DNA of 64,000 nucleotides from Xanthomonas cucurbitae (GCF_002939885.1 NZ_MDED01000020.1:22416-86415), one strand, 5' to 3'. Counted from the first letter of the stretch, positions 37,455-46,596 are shown. Notes: a model not told the origin generated them from the sequence alone. A program made the numbers and translations.

Positions 37455-40400
37455 ATGAACATCTCCGCGCCCTTCATCAAGCGCCCGATCGGCACCTCGC
37501 TGCTGGCGATCGGTTTGTTCGTGATCGGAGTGATGTGCTACCTGCGCCTGGGCGTGGCGGCGTTGCCGAACATCGAGATTCCGGTGATCTTCGTGCATGC
37601 CACGCAGTCCGGTGCCGATGCCAGCACCATGGCGTCCACCGTCACCGCGCCGCTGGAGCGGCACCTGGGCCAGTTGCCCGGTATCGACCGCATGCACTCT
37701 TCCAGTTCGGAGAGCAGCAGCCTGGTGTTCATGGTGTTCCAGAGCAGCCGCAACATCGATTCGGCCGCGCAGGACGTGCAGACCGCGATCAACGCGGCAC
37801 AATCGGACCTGCCGTCCGGGCTTGGCACGCCGATGTACCAGAAGGCCAATCCGAACGACGACCCGGTCATCGCCATCGCACTGACCTCGGACACGCAATC
37901 GGCCGATGAGCTGTACAACGTGGCCGACTCGCTGCTGGCACAGCGGCTGCGCCAGATCACCGGCATCAGCTCGGTGGACATCGCCGGCGCCTCCACCCCG
38001 GCGGTGCGCGTGGACGTGGACCTGCGCGCGCTCAATGCGCTGGGTCTGACCCCGGACGATCTGCGCAACGCGGTGCGCGCGGCCAATGTCACTTCGCCAA
38101 CCGGTTTCCTGTCCGATGGCAACAGCACCATGGCCATCATCGCCAACGATTCGGTGGCCAAGGCCGCCGATTTCGCGCAGCTGGCGATCTCCACCCAATC
38201 CAACGGGCGCATCGTGCGGCTGGGCGATGTAGCCACCGTCTACGACGGCCAACAGGACGCCTACCAGGCGGCCTGGTTCGACGGCAAACCGGCGGTGGTG
38301 ATGTATGCCTTCACCCGCGCCGGCGCCAACATCGTGGAAACCGTGGACCAGGTGAAGGCGCAGATTCCCGAGCTGCGCGCCTACCTGCAACCCGGCACCA
38401 CACTCACGCCCTACTTCGACCGCACGCCCACCATCCGCGCCTCGCTGCACGAGGTGCAGGCCACGTTGATGATCTCGCTGGCGATGGTGGTGCTGACCAT
38501 GGCGCTGTTCCTGCGCCGGCTGGCGCCCACGCTGATCGCCGCCGTCACCGTGCCGCTGTCGCTGGCCGGCTCGGCGCTGGTGATGTACGTGCTGGGCTTC
38601 ACCTTGAACAATCTCAGCCTGCTGGCGTTGGTCATTGCGATCGGGTTCGTGGTGGACGATGCGATCGTGGTGATCGAAAACATCATGCGCCACCTGGACG
38701 AAGGCATGCCGCGCCTGGAGGCCGCGCTGACCGGTGCACGCGAGATCGGCTTCACCATCGTCTCGATCACCGCCTCGCTGGTGGCGGTGTTCATTCCGAT
38801 GCTGTTTGCCAGCGGCATGATCGGCGCGTTCTTCCGCGAATTCACCGTCACCCTGGTGGCGGCGATCGTGGTGTCCATGCTGGTGTCGCTGACCTTGACC
38901 CCGGCGCTGTGCAGCCGCTTTCTATCCGCCCATACCGAGCCGGAACAACCTGGCCGCGTCGGCGCCTGGCTGGACCGCATGCACGAGCGCATGCTGCGCG
39001 TGTACACGGTGGCGCTGGACTTCTCGCTGCGCCACGCGCTGCTGCTGTCGCTGACGCCGCTGCTGCTGATCGCCGCCACCGTGTTCCTGGGCGGTGCGGT
39101 CAAGAAGGGCTCGTTCCCGGCGCAGGACACCGGGCTGATCTGGGGCCGTGCCAATTCCAGCGCCACGGTGTCGTTTGCCGACATGGTCAGCCGCCAGCGC
39201 CGCATCGCCGACATGCTGATGGCCGACCCGGCGGTGAAGACCGTCGGTGCCCGGCTTGGCTCCGGCCGCCAGGGCTCCAGCGCCTCGTTCAATATCGAGC
39301 TGAAGAAACGGAGCGAAGGCCGCCGCGACACCACCGCACAGGTGGTCGCGCGGCTGAGCGCCAAGGCCGACCGCTACCCGGACCTGGACCTGCGCCTGCG
39401 CGCCATCCAGGACCTGCCCAGCGACGGCGGCGGCGGCACCAGCCAGGGCGCGCAATACCGCGTGTCACTGCAGGGCAACGACCTGGCGCAGTTGCAGGAA
39501 TGGTTGCCCAAGCTGCAGGCCGCGCTGAAGAAGAATCCGCGCCTGCGCGATGTGGGTACCGACGTCGATAGCGCTGGCCTGCGCCAGAACATCGTGATCG
39601 ACCGTGCCAAGGCAGCGCGGCTGGGCATTACGGTCGGCGCGATCGATGGCGCCCTGTACGGCGCATTCGGCCAGCGCTCCATCTCCACCATCTATTCCGA
39701 TCTCATCCAGTACAGCGTGGTGGTCAATGCGTTGCCGTCGCAGACCGCCACTCCCAAGGCACTGGACCAGATCTTCGTGCCCAACCGGGCCGGCCAGATG
39801 GTGCCGATCACCGCGGTGGCCACCCAGGCCCCCGGCCTGGCGCCGCCGCAGATCATCCACGAAAACCAGTACACCACGATGGACCTGAGCTACAACCTGG
39901 CTCCCGGGGTGAGCACGGGCGAAGCGGACCTCATCATCAAGTCCACCGTGGACGGTTTGCGCATGCCCGACGGCATCCGCCTCAGCGGCGACGACAGCTT
40001 CAACGTGCAGCTCAGCCCCAACTCGATGGGCATCCTGCTGCTGGCGGCGGTGCTCACCGTCTATATCGTCCTGGGTATGCTCTACGAGAGCCTGATCCAC
40101 CCGGTGACCATCCTGTCCACGCTGCCGGCCGCCGGTGTCGGCGCGCTGCTGGCGTTGTTCCTCACCAAGACCGAGCTGTCGGTGATCTCGATGATTGCGC
40201 TGGTGCTGCTGATCGGCATCGTCAAGAAGAACGCCATCATGATGATCGACTTCGCGCTGGTGGCGCAGCGCGTGCATGGCATGGATGCGCGCGCGGCCGC
40301 ACGCGAGGCCTCGATCGTGCGCTTCCGCCCGATCATGATGACCACCATGGTGGCGATCCTGGCAGCGGTGCCGTTGGCGGTCGGCCTGGGCGAAGGCTCG

Positions 40401-40595
40401 GAACTGCGTCGCCCGCTGGGCATCGCCATGATCGGCGGGCTGGTGTTCTCGCAGAGCCTGACCCTGCTCAGCACCCCGGCGCTGTATGTGATTTTCTCGT
40501 GCCTGAGCGAACGCTGGAAGGCACGTCGCGCCCGCAAGCGCGCGCAGCGGGCCGAGCGCGCGGCAGCGCGTCGTCCGGCGGCGCAGATGCAGTGA
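37455..40595 (+). CDS. RND efflux pump subunit (MdtC-like)
   Basis: A 1046-residue RND transporter starting MNISAPFIKRPIGTSLLAIG. The helix-4 aspartates are in FVVDDAIVVIENIMRHLDEG, porter-domain segments include DRMHSSSSESSSLVFMVFQ and QRSISTIYSDLIQYSVVVN, and the second half carries LVLLIGIVKKNAIMMIDFALV. The cytoplasmic C-terminus is Arg/Ala rich (RARKRAQRAERAAARR). It differs enough from the upstream pump to be a true MdtC-type partner rather than a recent duplicate. Heteromeric assembly with the upstream subunit is expected by analogy with E. coli MdtBC. Confidence 0.94.
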   Translation: MNISAPFIKRPIGTSLLAIGLFVIGVMCYLRLGVAALPNIEIPVIFVHATQSGADASTMASTVTAPLERHLGQLPGIDRMHSSSSESSSLVFMVFQSSRNIDSAAQDVQTAINAAQSDLPSGLGTPMYQKANPNDDPVIAIALTSDTQSADELYNVADSLLAQRLRQITGISSVDIAGASTPAVRVDVDLRALNALGLTPDDLRNAVRAANVTSPTGFLSDGNSTMAIIANDSVAKAADFAQLAISTQSNGRIVRLGDVATVYDGQQDAYQAAWFDGKPAVVMYAFTRAGANIVETVDQVKAQIPELRAYLQPGTTLTPYFDRTPTIRASLHEVQATLMISLAMVVLTMALFLRRLAPTLIAAVTVPLSLAGSALVMYVLGFTLNNLSLLALVIAIGFVVDDAIVVIENIMRHLDEGMPRLEAALTGAREIGFTIVSITASLVAVFIPMLFASGMIGAFFREFTVTLVAAIVVSMLVSLTLTPALCSRFLSAHTEPEQPGRVGAWLDRMHERMLRVYTVALDFSLRHALLLSLTPLLLIAATVFLGGAVKKGSFPAQDTGLIWGRANSSATVSFADMVSRQRRIADMLMADPAVKTVGARLGSGRQGSSASFNIELKKRSEGRRDTTAQVVARLSAKADRYPDLDLRLRAIQDLPSDGGGGTSQGAQYRVSLQGNDLAQLQEWLPKLQAALKKNPRLRDVGTDVDSAGLRQNIVIDRAKAARLGITVGAIDGALYGAFGQRSISTIYSDLIQYSVVVNALPSQTATPKALDQIFVPNRAGQMVPITAVATQAPGLAPPQIIHENQYTTMDLSYNLAPGVSTGEADLIIKSTVDGLRMPDGIRLSGDDSFNVQLSPNSMGILLLAAVLTVYIVLGMLYESLIHPVTILSTLPAAGVGALLALFLTKTELSVISMIALVLLIGIVKKNAIMMIDFALVAQRVHGMDARAAAREASIVRFRPIMMTTMVAILAAVPLAVGLGEGSELRRPLGIAMIGGLVFSQSLTLLSTPALYVIFSCLSERWKARRARKRAQRAERAAARRPAAQMQ

Positions 40596-40602
40596 TCAAC
40601 GG

Positions 40603-40627
40603 CGGTGACCGCGGCGCCTTGTCACCG
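40603..40627. terminator. Possible hairpin between convergent genes
   Basis: CGGTGAC (40603-40609) and GTCACCG (40621-40627) can pair across an 11-base GC-rich loop, in the 97-base gap between the RND pump gene and hglS. No T-tract. Confidence 0.35.
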
Positions 40628-40692
40628 TCTTACGCCGCTGCACAGGACACCAGCGTCGAGACGTCTTCCACGGCCGCCGTGCGCCGCGCCGG

Positions 40693-42060
40693 CTACGCCA
40701 GCAACCCCTGCAAGGAGTCGCGTTCCAGCCGCGCATACAGCGCGAATTCGTCGTGCACCTGCGCGCCCAGCGCCTGCTCGAAGCTGCGCTGGCTCGAGTG
40801 TGCGGCATAGGCGCGCTGCTCGGCGCCGCCCAGGTTGGACTGGAAGATGCCGGCGGCACTGACCGGCAGGAAGTCTTCATAGACGATCGGGTCGGCGCTG
40901 ACCAGGCCGAGCGCGATGGCGGTCTCCGCCGGCATGGCCGCCACCTGCGCCGGGTCGGCGCGGCCGGCCTCGGTGAGCGCATAGCGGAAATAGCCCAGGC
41001 CCTCCTGCCGCAGCAACGCCTCGTCGTCGGGGAAGGCCACGAAGGCGGTCTGCAGGCGCGTGGCGTAATCGGTGCCGGTGCTGCCGGCGCCATCGGCATC
41101 GCGTGCCTGTGCCAGCAACGCGTCGTACAGCGCGCGGCCCTTGGGCGTGAGCGCAAGCCCGCGCTGTTCGATCTCGCCAAAGCGTGCGGTATGCGTGCCA
41201 TGCTCCGGCTGCCCGCCATCGCCGACAAAGCGCACCGGTTCTTCCAGCGCCTTGAAACTGGTCTGGCGCAGCAGGATCGGCACCCGCCGCCGCGGCGGCC
41301 CTTCGATCACCGCCTTGGCATCGATACCGGCCTGCTGCATCTGCGCCTGCGCCGCATCGATGTCCAGCGTGCGCGGGGTCAGGTGGTTGATGTGCGGGCC
41401 GTGGAAACTGACCACATCGGCGATCAATTTGTGCGCATCGCTCAACGCGCGGTAGGTCGGCAGCGACACCGTCGCATCGCCATGCCAGCGGAAGGTTTCC
41501 AGCGCTTCGGCCACGAACTGCTGCGCCTGGGCCGCATCCAGCCCGCCTGCATGTTCGCACTGCGCGATCAACTGCAGCGCGCCGGCGGTGAAGATCTGCC
41601 GCTGCTGGAGGATCTGCGTGGCCTGCGCGCGCAGGCTGGCATCTTCGATCAGCTCCAGCCGCAGCAGCGAGGTGAACACGCGGAACGGATTGGCCGACAG
41701 CGCGGCCTCGTCGATCGGCCGGAACGCGGTGGAGTGCACCGGCACGCCAGCCACCGACAGGTCGTAATAGCCCACCGGGTGCATCCCCATCACCGCGAAC
41801 AACCGGCGCAAGGTGGCCAGTTCTTCCGCAGTGCCCACGCGGATCGCACCATGCCGCTCCAGATCCAGCCGTGCGCGCTCGTCGTTGCGCTGCAAGCGCA
41901 GTGCAAGGGCCGCATCGGCCTGCAGCGTCTGCGCGTTGACCTGCGCCACCAGCGCCATCAGGTTGCCGTACAGGGGCACCTCGGCGCGGTACATGTCTGA
42001 CATGGCCTGCGCGAACAGGCTGCGGATGTGATCGGGAGAGACAAACACGGTATCGCGCAT
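40693..42060 (-). CDS. hglS: 2-oxoadipate dioxygenase/decarboxylase (HglS, DUF1338)
   Basis: The ATG at 42060 (MRDTVFVSPDHIRSL) gives 455 residues; the open frame further upstream is not conserved-looking. This is the YdcJ/DUF1338 family, shown to be an Fe(II)-dependent enzyme with a VOC-like fold that converts 2-oxoadipate to D-2-hydroxyglutarate in lysine catabolism. The metal ligands known from the Pseudomonas enzyme are all visible: His70 (LERHGAIRVGT), His226 (HINHLTPRTLD) and a Glu in RFGEIEQRG (about 296). The substrate-binding HSTAFRPIDE is also present. No other lysine-catabolic gene is next to it. It is convergent with the RND operon. Confidence 0.92.
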   Translation of the reverse strand: MRDTVFVSPDHIRSLFAQAMSDMYRAEVPLYGNLMALVAQVNAQTLQADAALALRLQRNDERARLDLERHGAIRVGTAEELATLRRLFAVMGMHPVGYYDLSVAGVPVHSTAFRPIDEAALSANPFRVFTSLLRLELIEDASLRAQATQILQQRQIFTAGALQLIAQCEHAGGLDAAQAQQFVAEALETFRWHGDATVSLPTYRALSDAHKLIADVVSFHGPHINHLTPRTLDIDAAQAQMQQAGIDAKAVIEGPPRRRVPILLRQTSFKALEEPVRFVGDGGQPEHGTHTARFGEIEQRGLALTPKGRALYDALLAQARDADGAGSTGTDYATRLQTAFVAFPDDEALLRQEGLGYFRYALTEAGRADPAQVAAMPAETAIALGLVSADPIVYEDFLPVSAAGIFQSNLGGAEQRAYAAHSSQRSFEQALGAQVHDEFALYARLERDSLQGLLA

Positions 42061-42206
42061 GGACGGGTCTTGGCAGGAGCCGGCGGATGCCGACGTTGCC
42101 CGCATTCTCGCCGACCACGCCCTGCGGCGACCAGCTGCACGGCAGCATCGCCACTGCGTGTTGGCGCGCAGACAGCCGGTGCGCGCACGCTGCACAGCCT
42201 GCGGCG

Positions 42207-42836
42207 CTACAGCCCTGCCTGCACCGCCGCCTCGGCCGCCTCGCTGGCCTCGCGTGCGGCCTCCAGCCGCTGTGCGTAGTCACCGAGCTGGCGACGCAAC
42301 AGCGCGTCCAGGGTGATCGGGCGTTCCCAGCGGTCGTAGCTGGCAACAATGGCGTGCCGCAGCGCGCGCAGGTGCGCATTATCCGGCTCCACCGACAGGC
42401 GGGTGATGACGCCCTCCCAGCCGTCATGGTGATCGCGGCTGTAGGCGCGCACGCTGTCGCGACAGGACAGCTGCACCGTCTGCGCCCAGAAGCAGGCGAA
42501 ATACAGATCGCCGGCGTGCCAGCCGTGTACCTGCAGCAACGCCTGTACGTAGGCGCGCGGCGTGCCGGTATAGCGCGCCACCTCGTCGATGAAGCTGTCC
42601 GGATAGCGCTGCGCGTAGCTGCCCATGTCGGCCAGATGCTGGTCCACCCACGCATCGCCGGTGCCAGGCGTCGCCGCCGACGCCGGTTGTCGGGCTGGGG
42701 CGGCAACCTCCACTGCACCGGCCGGCACGGCGCCGGTCTGCGCGGCCGCCAGCGTGGGCAACCACAACGCCGCCAGCAGTGGCAGCGATCGCAGCAGTGA
42801 GGAACGTGGCACGGGCATGCGCCGATGATGCCGCAT
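42207..42836 (-). CDS. Hypothetical secreted protein
   Basis: A 209-residue product (191 if the ATG at 42818 is used, which gives a tidier signal peptide: RSSLLRSLPLLAALWLPTLAAA). The mature protein has an Ala/Pro linker and then a helical domain with DAWVDQHLADMGSYAQRYPD, RYTGTPRAYVQALLQVHGW, and two cysteines in YFACFWAQTVQLSCRDSVR. The end is Ala/Glu rich. I do not recognise the family; a periplasmic location is predicted. Lies between hglS (146-base gap) and a HAD hydrolase on the same strand. Confidence 0.75.
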   Translation of the reverse strand: MRHHRRMPVPRSSLLRSLPLLAALWLPTLAAAQTGAVPAGAVEVAAPARQPASAATPGTGDAWVDQHLADMGSYAQRYPDSFIDEVARYTGTPRAYVQALLQVHGWHAGDLYFACFWAQTVQLSCRDSVRAYSRDHHDGWEGVITRLSVEPDNAHLRALRHAIVASYDRWERPITLDALLRRQLGDYAQRLEAAREASEAAEAAVQAGL

Positions 42837-42944
42837 GCCCGTGCCGCTGTCAGGCCGTGCTCTGGCAGGCCCTGCTCCGTCAGGCCGGAAGCGGCTGGCT
42901 GGCCGACGGCGGCGCGATGACGTGCGCGATGGCCGCCACCTGGC

Positions 42945-43703
42945 TCACCTCGGCGCCTGCTGCCGGGCCTGGGCATCGAGCGCGCACACCGCCGCCGGCC
43001 AGCCGGCGGCATCGGGCACTTCGCGCATGCGCGGCTCGTCGGCCGCCACGCCATGCTCCTGCTCGTGTGCCCAGGTCACCGCATACGGGGTGTAGATGCC
43101 CCAGCCGCCGATCGCCAGCACCGGCTCCACGTCCGAGCGCAGCGAATTGCCGATCATCACGAAGTGCTGCGCCGGCAGGTCGAATTCGCCCAGCACGCGT
43201 GCGTAGGTCCTGGGGTCTTTCTCGGACACCACTTCCACGCGTGGAAACAGGTCGGTCAACCCGGACTGTTCGATCTTCTGCTCCTGGTGGAACAGATCGC
43301 CCTTGGTAATCAGGACCACCGCGTAGTCGGCGGCAATGGCGCTGACTGCCTCGCGTACACCGGCAATCACCTCCACCGGATGTTGCAGGGTGGCGCGGCC
43401 GATCTCGACGATGCGCTGGATATCGCGCGCCTCGATGCGAGCGTCGGTCAACTCGATCGCCGTCTCGATCATCGACAGCGTCATGCCCTTGGCGCCGTAG
43501 CCGAACACCTTGAGGTTGCGCCGCTCCACCGCCAGCAGATGCTGCTGCATGCGGCTGTCGCCGAGGTCGAGGTAGCGTGCCAGGATGGCTTCGAAATCCG
43601 CCTCGGCACTGCGATAGTAATCCTCGCTCTTCCAGAGAGTATCGTCGCCGTCGAAGCCGACCAGTTGGATCGCCTGGCCGTCGCGCTGTGCAATCGGGGT
43701 CAT
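42945..43703 (-). CDS. HAD family hydrolase
   Basis: A 252-residue cytosolic HAD-superfamily enzyme. The catalytic motif is VGFDGDDTLW (nucleophile Asp18, acid/base Asp20), motif II is in VVLITKGD, motif III lysine in EVVSEKDPRTYARVL, and motif IV in MIGNSLRSDVEPVLAIGGWG. It belongs to the class with a helical cap inserted after motif I, and likely acts on a small phosphate ester. Substrate unknown. Confidence 0.9.
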   Translation of the reverse strand: MTPIAQRDGQAIQLVGFDGDDTLWKSEDYYRSAEADFEAILARYLDLGDSRMQQHLLAVERRNLKVFGYGAKGMTLSMIETAIELTDARIEARDIQRIVEIGRATLQHPVEVIAGVREAVSAIAADYAVVLITKGDLFHQEQKIEQSGLTDLFPRVEVVSEKDPRTYARVLGEFDLPAQHFVMIGNSLRSDVEPVLAIGGWGIYTPYAVTWAHEQEHGVAADEPRMREVPDAAGWPAAVCALDAQARQQAPR

Positions 43704-43740
43704 CGCGCAAGTCTAGCAGCGCACCGCAGCGCCGCTGCGC

Positions 43741-44199
43741 TCAATCACCTGCGGCGTCGCCTGGCCCAGGTTGGTACGCGGCGAACTCATCGCGCGACAG
43801 GCGGCCGTCGCCGTTGCTGTCGAACCCGGCAAAGTTCTCGCGCAGGATCGGATCTGCGCCGGCCTCGGCCGGGGTCAGCGAGCCGTCGGCATCGCTGTCC
43901 AGGCTACGGAAGCTGCGCGGGGCGAGCGTACCGTCCGGCGGCGTTCCCGATGGCTCGGCACCGCCCTTTGCGCTGGAGAGCCCGGCCGGGCCGACGGGCA
44001 GCAAGGGGGTCGCCGCCGGGGCCGGCGGGGCAATCGGCAGCGGTGACATCGCCGGCCTGTTGGTCGTCGGCTGGGCAGGCGGCACCGGCGGCGCATCGGC
44101 CGGCGACGATTGCACAGGCGCCGCCACCAGGGGCCAGGAATTCATCAGCGCCGCCAGCAGTACACCGCGTAGCAACGGGGGAGTGGGCAGCGAGGACAT
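43741..44199 (-). CDS. EF-hand domain secreted protein, first
   Basis: The ATG at 44199 (MSSLPTPPLLRGVLLAAL) gives 152 residues with a signal-peptide-like start, a long Pro/Ala-rich stretch, and two canonical calcium-binding EF loops near the C-terminus: DSDADGSLTPAEA and DSNGDGRLSRDEF. Predicted periplasmic calcium sensor or buffer; target unknown. A second EF-hand gene lies about 180 bases upstream on the same strand, separated by a strong terminator, so they are separate transcription units. Confidence 0.85.
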   Translation of the reverse strand: MSSLPTPPLLRGVLLAALMNSWPLVAAPVQSSPADAPPVPPAQPTTNRPAMSPLPIAPPAPAATPLLPVGPAGLSSAKGGAEPSGTPPDGTLAPRSFRSLDSDADGSLTPAEAGADPILRENFAGFDSNGDGRLSRDEFAAYQPGPGDAAGD

Positions 44200-44252
44200 G
44201 CTGGAGACGATATCGCAGCGCCCGTCAAGACTGCGCCATGCAGGCTCGCCAC

Positions 44253-44286
44253 AAAAAACGGGAGCGACCCTGGCAGGTCGCTCCCG
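44253..44286 (-). terminator. Rho-independent terminator of the second EF-hand gene
   Basis: Stem CGGGAGCGACC (44259-44269) with GGTCGCTCCCG (44276-44286), 11 perfect pairs, followed on the minus strand by six T residues (44253-44258). A textbook intrinsic terminator. Confidence 0.9.
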
Positions 44287-44383
44287 ATGCTCCATCCTGT
44301 CACTGCCAGCGCTCATGCAACTGGCCTGCCATCGCACGACGCGTGCGATGGTCTGGCGATTCGCGCCGCGCTTGCTGATTCGC

Positions 44384-44758
44384 TCAGTTCCCCTGCGAAC
44401 CGGCTGCCCCCGCAGCGCCCTGCTGCTTGGCGACGAATGCCTTGTACTCGTCCGGGGTCAGCTTGCCGTCGGTGTCGCCATCGGCCTGGTCGAAGATCTG
44501 CGCCAGGCCCGCATTGACCTGCGCTTCCTGCTTGCTGATGGCGCCATCGCTATCGGTATCCACGCTGGCCCAGGTCTGGCCACCGCCAGAGCTGCCGCCG
44601 GCAGCCTGCGCCGACGTGGCCGAGCTACCCGCCTGGGCCGCACTGGCCGGCTGGCCTGCGGCGTCCTGCGGAGCGCTTTGCGCCATGGCCGGCAAGGCCA
44701 GGGCGGCGGCAAGGGCGGCAGTGGCGGCCAATAGCGAGGTGCGATTGCGGTTCTTCAT
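44384..44758 (-). CDS. EF-hand domain secreted protein, second
   Basis: The ATG at 44758 is preceded by a GGAG site; 124 residues. A clear signal peptide (MKNRNRTSLLAATAALAAAL) is followed by a Gln/Ala/Ser/Gly linker and two EF-hand loops: DTDSDGAISKQEA and DGDTDGKLTPDEY. It resembles the neighbour at 43741-44199 only in layout, with different linkers. Calcium binding is well supported by the loops; partner unknown. Confidence 0.88.
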   Translation of the reverse strand: MKNRNRTSLLAATAALAAALALPAMAQSAPQDAAGQPASAAQAGSSATSAQAAGGSSGGGQTWASVDTDSDGAISKQEAQVNAGLAQIFDQADGDTDGKLTPDEYKAFVAKQQGAAGAAGSQGN

Positions 44759-44982
44759 TGGGTGGTCTCCTTGGTATGGGCATGAGCGGTGTCGCCGCAC
44801 ATGGCACCACCCTACCCAGCGCGCATGAACCGTCGGACCGGCAGGATTCGGCGAAAAACATCCTTTTAACCACCGCATCGGCGTTTACGCCTAGCCGCCT
44901 GTTAGCCGTTGGTGAGTCAAACCGAAGCGATGCATTCATCGCCGCGATTTCTGAGAACCAGGCCGCGTTTCACGGCCTTGCC

Positions 44983-45360
44983 TCAGGCAGCGGGTGCGTC
45001 GCCATCCCAGCGGTCGGAACTGAATATTTCCCAACCCACCACGACACCGGCGATGGCGCCGGCCACTTCGAGTACCACCCGCGATCCCAATTCGTTCGGA
45101 TCGTGGATGCGTGCCAGGGCCAACCGCGCATACAACGGCGACTCGAGCCGCACGATGCTGGTGTAGACGAGATTCCAGAGGTCGTAGCCGGCACCGATGG
45201 CCACCGCCAGCAGGCAGGCCGTTCCCAGCGTATGGCCCTGGTTGAACTGCAGCCGTCGGCCGCCGCGCTCGACCAGGGCGAAGAGGACGATGCCCAGGAC
45301 CAGCGCGATCAGGCCGGCTTCCAGCGAACCAAGCAAGCCGAAGTGCAGGGGCAGATTCAT
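44983..45360 (-). CDS. Small hypothetical membrane protein
   Basis: A 125-residue protein with three hydrophobic segments (about residues 10-30, GLIALVLGIVLFALV; 50-68, LLAVAIGAGYDLWNLVYTS; and 95-112, VLEVAGAIAGVVVGWEIF) and short polar ends. Inner-membrane location is predicted. I do not recognise the family and the surrounding genes give no clear hint. Confidence 0.7.
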   Translation of the reverse strand: MNLPLHFGLLGSLEAGLIALVLGIVLFALVERGGRRLQFNQGHTLGTACLLAVAIGAGYDLWNLVYTSIVRLESPLYARLALARIHDPNELGSRVVLEVAGAIAGVVVGWEIFSSDRWDGDAPAA

Positions 45361-45431
45361 CGTGACGATCCAGGCGACAGGCGCGCCAGTCTAGCGGCTG
45401 GCGGCGTCGGCGTCGGCTTGCGTGCGCATCG

Positions 45432-45629
45432 TCAGGTGTCGTCCTGGCCGCGCGCGGTTACCTGCGCCTCGCCCTCCTCGTCCCATTGCACGGTGACCGT
45501 GATCGGCTTGCAGCACACCTGGCAATCTTCGATGTAGTGCTGATCGCCACCGCTGAGATCCAGGGCCAGGGTGATCCACTCCCCGCAATACGGGCAGGCA
45601 ATATCGATGAAGCGTTCCGGGTCGGTCAT
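45432..45629 (-). CDS. CPXCG motif cysteine-rich protein
   Basis: The ATG at 45629 gives 65 residues (MTDPERFIDIACPYCGEWIT). Two paired cysteine motifs, CPYCG near residue 12 and CQVCCKPI near residue 36, identify the small CPXCG family of predicted zinc-binding proteins. It is acidic and cytosolic. No function is known. Too short for a signal peptide or membrane segment. It lies 67 bases from the D-Ala-D-Ala dipeptidase gene. Confidence 0.85.
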   Translation of the reverse strand: MTDPERFIDIACPYCGEWITLALDLSGGDQHYIEDCQVCCKPITVTVQWDEEGEAQVTARGQDDT

Positions 45630-45696
45630 GGCGATTCCTGGGTCGGGTGAAACGGCGCCGCGGCGCCGCGACGAGCATGCCGGGTCGGCATCGCCC

Positions 45697-46455
45697 TCAT
45701 TCCACCGGCACATCGTAGGCGGTCTGCGGCGTCGGCTCCGGTCTGAGGGTGAAGTGCCACCATTCCATCGGGTAGTTGGCAAATCCCTCGGCGGCCATGG
45801 CGCGCAACAGGCGTTGGCGATTGGCGCGCTGCGCCGCGTCGAGATCTGGCGCATCGGTATGCGCGCGTGGGTCGAAGAAATCGAACCCGGTGCCCATGTC
45901 CACCGGCCGGCAGGGCGACCGCCGGCACTCCAGCAAGCCGGCATCCAGCGTTGCGCCACGGCTATGTCCAGAGGTGTCTGCAATGTAGTGACCGAGCAGC
46001 GCGCGCTTGTCCACGCGCGGGTAATAGCGCGCCTTGGTCGATTGCGCCTGCAGGTCTGCGGCCCACGCCACGAATGCCCGCACCGCCCGCACCGGCCGGT
46101 AACAATCGAACACCTGCAGCCGGTACCCCTGCGCCTTCAGCGCCTGCGCAACCCGCACCAACGCATCGGCGGCCGGCCGCAGCAGATAGCAACGCGCCGC
46201 GCCATAGCCGGGCACCACCTGCCCGGTGAAGTTGTCGTCTGTGGCGTAGCGCATGTCCACCGCGATGCCTGGCGCCAGGGTCGCGACGTCGATCAACCCC
46301 GCCTGCGCCGGCGTGGTGGCCGGCGAGATCACCGGCGTCGCCATCGCGCTGCCGCAGATACAGGCGGCCCACGCCACGGCCAAGCACCAGTGCCGCAGGT
46401 GTCGTCGTGGGGCAAGGAGCAGCGGTACGTCGCTGGATGCATGGAATGCTGTCAT
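45697..46455 (-). CDS. D-alanyl-D-alanine dipeptidase (DdpX/VanX-like)
   Basis: The ATG at 46455 (MTAFHASSDVPLL) gives 252 residues with an N-terminal signal peptide (WCLAVAWAACICGSAMA). The zinc dipeptidase motifs are clear: SGHSRGATLDAGLL supplies the first His and Asp ligands and MEWWHFTL supplies the catalytic Glu and last His; FDCYRPVRAVRAF holds the conserved Arg. The enzyme splits D-Ala-D-Ala from peptidoglycan turnover. No van genes are present, so this is a housekeeping or nutritional role, not vancomycin resistance. It sits in a group of peptidoglycan-peptide genes. Confidence 0.94.
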   Translation of the reverse strand: MTAFHASSDVPLLLAPRRHLRHWCLAVAWAACICGSAMATPVISPATTPAQAGLIDVATLAPGIAVDMRYATDDNFTGQVVPGYGAARCYLLRPAADALVRVAQALKAQGYRLQVFDCYRPVRAVRAFVAWAADLQAQSTKARYYPRVDKRALLGHYIADTSGHSRGATLDAGLLECRRSPCRPVDMGTGFDFFDPRAHTDAPDLDAAQRANRQRLLRAMAAEGFANYPMEWWHFTLRPEPTPQTAYDVPVE

Positions 46456-46539
46456 GCGCACAGAATATTCGAGTGGTCGGGCAACCACCTCGCCAGGCGG
46501 CGTGTGCCGGCATCGTGCGGCACAGCCAGCGGCGTCGGA

Positions 46540-46559
46540 CCACGCCACGCCACGCCACG
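46540..46559. repeat. CCACG pentamer tandem repeat
   Basis: Four direct copies of CCACG lie about 85-105 bases upstream of the dipeptidase start codon, in the gap between it and the amidase stop. Confidence 0.6.
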
Positions 46560-46596
46560 GCACGCGCATCGACGCATCGATCGACACCAGCCCAGG

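Noticed and set aside
45697..46455. Vancomycin-resistance function for the D-Ala-D-Ala dipeptidase
   Set aside because: No vanH/vanA or VanRS-type genes nearby, and the neighbours are peptidoglycan-turnover genes.
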